64,000 nucleotides of DNA from Candidatus Poribacteria bacterium (GTDB taxonomy: Bacteria; Poribacteria; WGA-4E; WGA-3G). The translations under genes were made by a program, and so were the position numbers. Shown piece after piece: positions 63,539 to 64,000 of the stretch (its first letter is position 1; the number at the start of each line of letters is the position of its first letter). The stretch covers positions 61,575 through 125,574 of the forward strand of contig JAJEIP010000011.1 of assembly GCA_022827885.1 (NCBI GenBank), read 5' to 3'. The notes under the pieces are model-generated. The model was not told where the DNA came from. It was given only the letters and a program-made list of their open reading frames with translations, and ran no database searches.

Positions 63539-63761
63539 TGCGGTTCACTCTCAATAGGTCGATTTGTGTAGGTTTCAAAATTGTTCTCAATAGACTTAAC
63601 GTCTTTTTTTATAACCTGTTTACCAAAAAATAATTTTACACGATTTGAACGGGGAATGCCAACAAAAAAGGTAGAGGTGGAAGTGTTTCGTTTTCGGAGG
63701 ATATTATTTGGGGGAAATATTGTCCAGATTCAGATGCATTGGCGTAAAAGTTTTGAAAGGA

Positions 63762-63835
63762 TGGGCGATGCTGGACTTGAACCAGCGACCTCTTGCATGT
63801 CAAGCAAACGCTCTAGCCACCTGAGCTAATCGCCC
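63762..63835 (-). tRNA. tRNA-Val (anticodon GAC)
   Basis: Reading the minus strand from 63835: acceptor GGGCGAT paired with ATCGCCC, D arm GCTC...GAGC, anticodon stem TTTGC/GCAAG with the loop TTGACAT (anticodon GAC), T arm GCTGG-TTCAAGT-CCAGC. Discriminator A; the CCA end is not encoded (TCC follows). Confidence 0.93.
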
Positions 63836-63850
63836 ATTTGAAAAAAGAAA

Positions 63851-63925
63851 TGGAGGTGACGGTCGGAATCGAACCGACGAATAAGAGTTTTGCAGACTCT
63901 GGCCTTACCACTTGGCTACGCCACC
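63851..63925 (-). tRNA. tRNA-Cys (anticodon GCA)
   Basis: Acceptor GGTGGCG with CGTCACC (one G-T pair), anticodon stem AGAGT/ACTCT with the loop CTGCAAA (anticodon GCA), T arm GTCGG-TTCGATT-CCGAC. Discriminator T (U) is expected for tRNA-Cys. CCA is encoded. Confidence 0.95.
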
Positions 63926-63931
63926 TTAAGA

Positions 63932-64000
63932 TGGAGCGGGAGACGAGATTTGAACTCGCGACCTCCACCTTGGCAAGGTGGAGCTCTACCACTGAGCTAC
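63932..64000 (-). tRNA. tRNA-Gly (anticodon GCC), 5' end cut by window edge
   Basis: The anticodon stem CCACC/GGTGG holds the loop TTGCCAA (anticodon GCC). T arm GCGAG-TTCAAAT-CTCGT, 3' acceptor strand CTCCCGC, discriminator T and encoded CCA are present; the first bases of the acceptor lie outside the window. Confidence 0.92.

Noticed and set aside
63539..63761. T-box leader upstream of thrS
   Set aside because: No T-box core sequence or terminator was seen in the gap; it holds only AT-rich sequence between thrS and the tRNA genes.

Overview
The window looks like part of a chromosome from a Candidatus Poribacteria member or a close relative. This is inferred from gene content, not from a marker-gene search. 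The clues are three large polytopic membrane proteins of the DUF6784/DUF6785 type, a LamG protein, a dockerin-bearing secreted protein, and a WD40-metalloprotease ending in an FlgD-like sorting domain with a 'NYPNPFNPE' motif. Short palindromic and structured repeats fill many gaps between genes. Gene density is high, and no rRNA, CRISPR array, phage or intact insertion sequence was seen.

Positions 1-11.5k: thpR (cut by the window edge), pgsA and lolA run leftwards. Cobalamin-dependent metH runs rightwards and ends in an intrinsic terminator. After a secreted LamG protein come a small antitoxin-like protein, a DUF58 protein and a Gfo/Idh/MocA oxidoreductase in one operon behind a clear sigma70-like promoter. 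A second, oppositely oriented Gfo/Idh/MocA oxidoreductase and a VOC protein follow.

Positions 11.5k-33.3k: two near-identical DUF6785-type membrane proteins lie here. The second overlaps a gene for an archaeal-type 4-phosphopantoate--beta-alanine ligase, and the first copy keeps remnants suggesting it came from that two-gene unit. Next come a DNA methyltransferase and an AlkD-like repair protein (AT-rich, probably acquired), a heterodimeric ABC exporter with one degenerate ATP site, a double WD40 propeller, gnd, a HAD hydrolase, a D-2-hydroxyacid dehydrogenase, a lipoprotein metallopeptidase, and an AAA/PD-(D/E)XK protein. The last is followed by a hicAB module whose toxin gene is frameshifted; hicB and AAA-gene fragments lie nearby.

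Positions 33.4k-39.8k: a nitrate-assimilation block (nasT-like ANTAR regulator, nirA, narK, nasA) with a leader before nirA that fits ANTAR antitermination: a hairpin with an A1/G4 hexaloop overlaps a terminator.

Positions 40k-64k are almost all leftward: a methyltransferase, an AIR-synthase-family protein, a third DUF6785 protein, a fused homocysteine methyltransferase/MTHFR, a secreted dockerin/cytochrome/copper monooxygenase, a glycosyltransferase, an SDR without YxxxK, and the WD40-metzincin. Then comes a likely hydroxyproline-use cluster (two Ldh-family dehydrogenases, an ornithine-cyclodeaminase-family reductase, an enolase-superfamily dehydratase), followed by DUF4159, cysteine desulfurase, COG3014/LpoB, thrS and tRNAs Val, Cys and Gly. 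Many genes here are directly preceded by a repeated leader with a covarying hairpin and a CCGCAAGG..AATTAAAA tail; this is the most unusual feature of the window.
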